This document shows positions 13,977 through 14,518 of a stretch of DNA of 14,518 nt, piece by piece. The notes below the pieces were generated by a model. The model had not been told where the DNA came from. It ran no database searches and was given only the letters and a program-made list of their open reading frames with translations. Each line of letters opens with the position of its first letter. Positions within the stretch are counted from its first letter, which is position 1. Source of the stretch: Puniceicoccales bacterium (lineage in GTDB: Bacteria; Verrucomicrobiota; Verrucomicrobiia; Opitutales; JAIRLG01); contig JAIRRP010000029.1 of the NCBI GenBank assembly GCA_031255915.1, positions 1 through 14,518 of the forward strand, read 5' to 3'. The translations under genes and the position numbers were made by a program.

Positions 13977-14518
13977 GAGTAATGGAGGTGCTTAGATTCT
14001 CAGAATTTGGTCCGGCTGTGGAAGCCATTTGCGCCTCTCTCTTTTGACGCCGTCGTAGGCGGCAAAGCGTCAATGCGAGTAAACCAGCTTTTCGATAAAG
14101 CGTACAACGCTCGGCTTCTTGTAGTTCTCGGCCGGCAAATTTGACCTGGTCACTAAAGCGCAACACATCGCAGAGGAGACTTTGTGTATCCCAATGAATG
14201 CATTCGATTCGCTGAAAGGATTGCAAAAATTCTTCAGTCGTCTGCGTTTTAGCCTGATGGGAGAATTCTCGTTCTATGTAGCGCCGAATTCCTGTGGAGA
14301 GTAACAGGACGAAAGTACCGGCGTGGGTAAGAGGTATGGCTTGCTTGGCCTTTTTGAGGTCTGATAGAAGTTGCTCTGTCGCCGTAAGTGGTGATACAGG
14401 AAGAGGTTGTTTTCGGTTTTTAATGACCCTAAAGATGGCATAAACGATCACCGCCATGATGATGGCGAGAAGAGAGGAACCTAAATACCATGGCCAGAGA
14501 TTTCCCGTTTCGACAGGT
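13969..14518 (-). CDS. DUF4381-like membrane protein, partial (runs off right edge)
   Basis: The frame is open to the last base, so the N-terminus is outside the window. About 182 residues are visible. They start with VETGNLWPWYLG and a membrane segment (SSLLAIIMAVIVYAIFRVI) followed by basic KNRK. A helical cytoplasmic region follows, including LSTGIRRYIEREF, TTEEFLQSF and LLCDVLRFSDQVKFAG. Short proteins with a WPW/TM start and an RRYIE-x-F / T-x-EEFL / D-x-x-KFA core directly upstream of batA match the DUF4381 family found in bat clusters. An ATG at 14457 lies in the middle of the membrane segment, so it is not the true start. Upstream genes of such clusters are usually a DUF58 protein and a MoxR ATPase, but neither is in view. 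Confidence 0.8.
   Translation of the reverse strand, partial: PVETGNLWPWYLGSSLLAIIMAVIVYAIFRVIKNRKQPLPVSPLTATEQLLSDLKKAKQAIPLTHAGTFVLLLSTGIRRYIEREFSHQAKTQTTEEFLQSFQRIECIHWDTQSLLCDVLRFSDQVKFAGRELQEAERCTLYRKAGLLALTLCRLRRRQKREAQMASTAGPNSENLSTSITHD

Overview
The window looks like a chromosomal segment of a Gram-negative bacterium of moderate GC content. The best guess is a member of the PVC superphylum, probably Verrucomicrobiota. This rests on gene content (a DUF4381-batA-batB-batC-batD-batE aerotolerance operon, a stand-alone heptose adenylyltransferase rfaE2, and an AddA/RecB-type helicase-nuclease beside rsmE) and not on a phylogenetic marker, so the lineage is an inference of moderate to low confidence.

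Layout from left to right. Positions 1-371 hold the 3' end of an IS5-family insertion sequence that runs off the left edge. Positions 372-932 have no convincing gene. They contain the first copy of a structured palindromic repeat, a 43-nt homopurine run, and a decayed second copy of the same IS end, which stops at the rfaE2 stop codon. The minus-strand pair nusB-rfaE2 (overlapping by 14 nt) follows at 933-1908. A plus-strand gene at 2176-3240 diverges from it and encodes an unrecognised 354-residue membrane-segment protein. It converges on a minus-strand tRNA-Ala(CGC) at 3247-3322. Positions 3323-3857 hold two more repeat copies. From 3858 to the right edge everything is on the minus strand: addA-like nuclease-helicase, rsmE, a fourth repeat copy, then the Bat operon (in transcription order: DUF4381 protein, batA, a batB-batC fusion, batD, batE).

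How the genes work together. The Bat proteins are predicted to form an inner-membrane and periplasmic assembly of two VWA domains, a TPR module, a large beta-rich BatD and a TPR/SH3 BatE. Their reading frames overlap by 4 to 8 nt at the clearest junctions, which suggests translational coupling. rsmE and addA form a second overlapping pair (rRNA methylation and double-strand-break repair). nusB and rfaE2 form a third (transcription antitermination and LPS heptose supply).

The most unusual item is a family of about 105-bp repeats present four times. Each has a 13-15 bp outer inverted repeat enclosing three separate hairpins, so either strand could fold into a four-way cloverleaf. Copies differ by paired substitutions that keep the stems, and by inversions of the core or of a single arm. 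Two copies sit just 3' of genes and share about 46 bp of recognisable flank, so the mobile or duplicated unit is probably larger than the cloverleaf.
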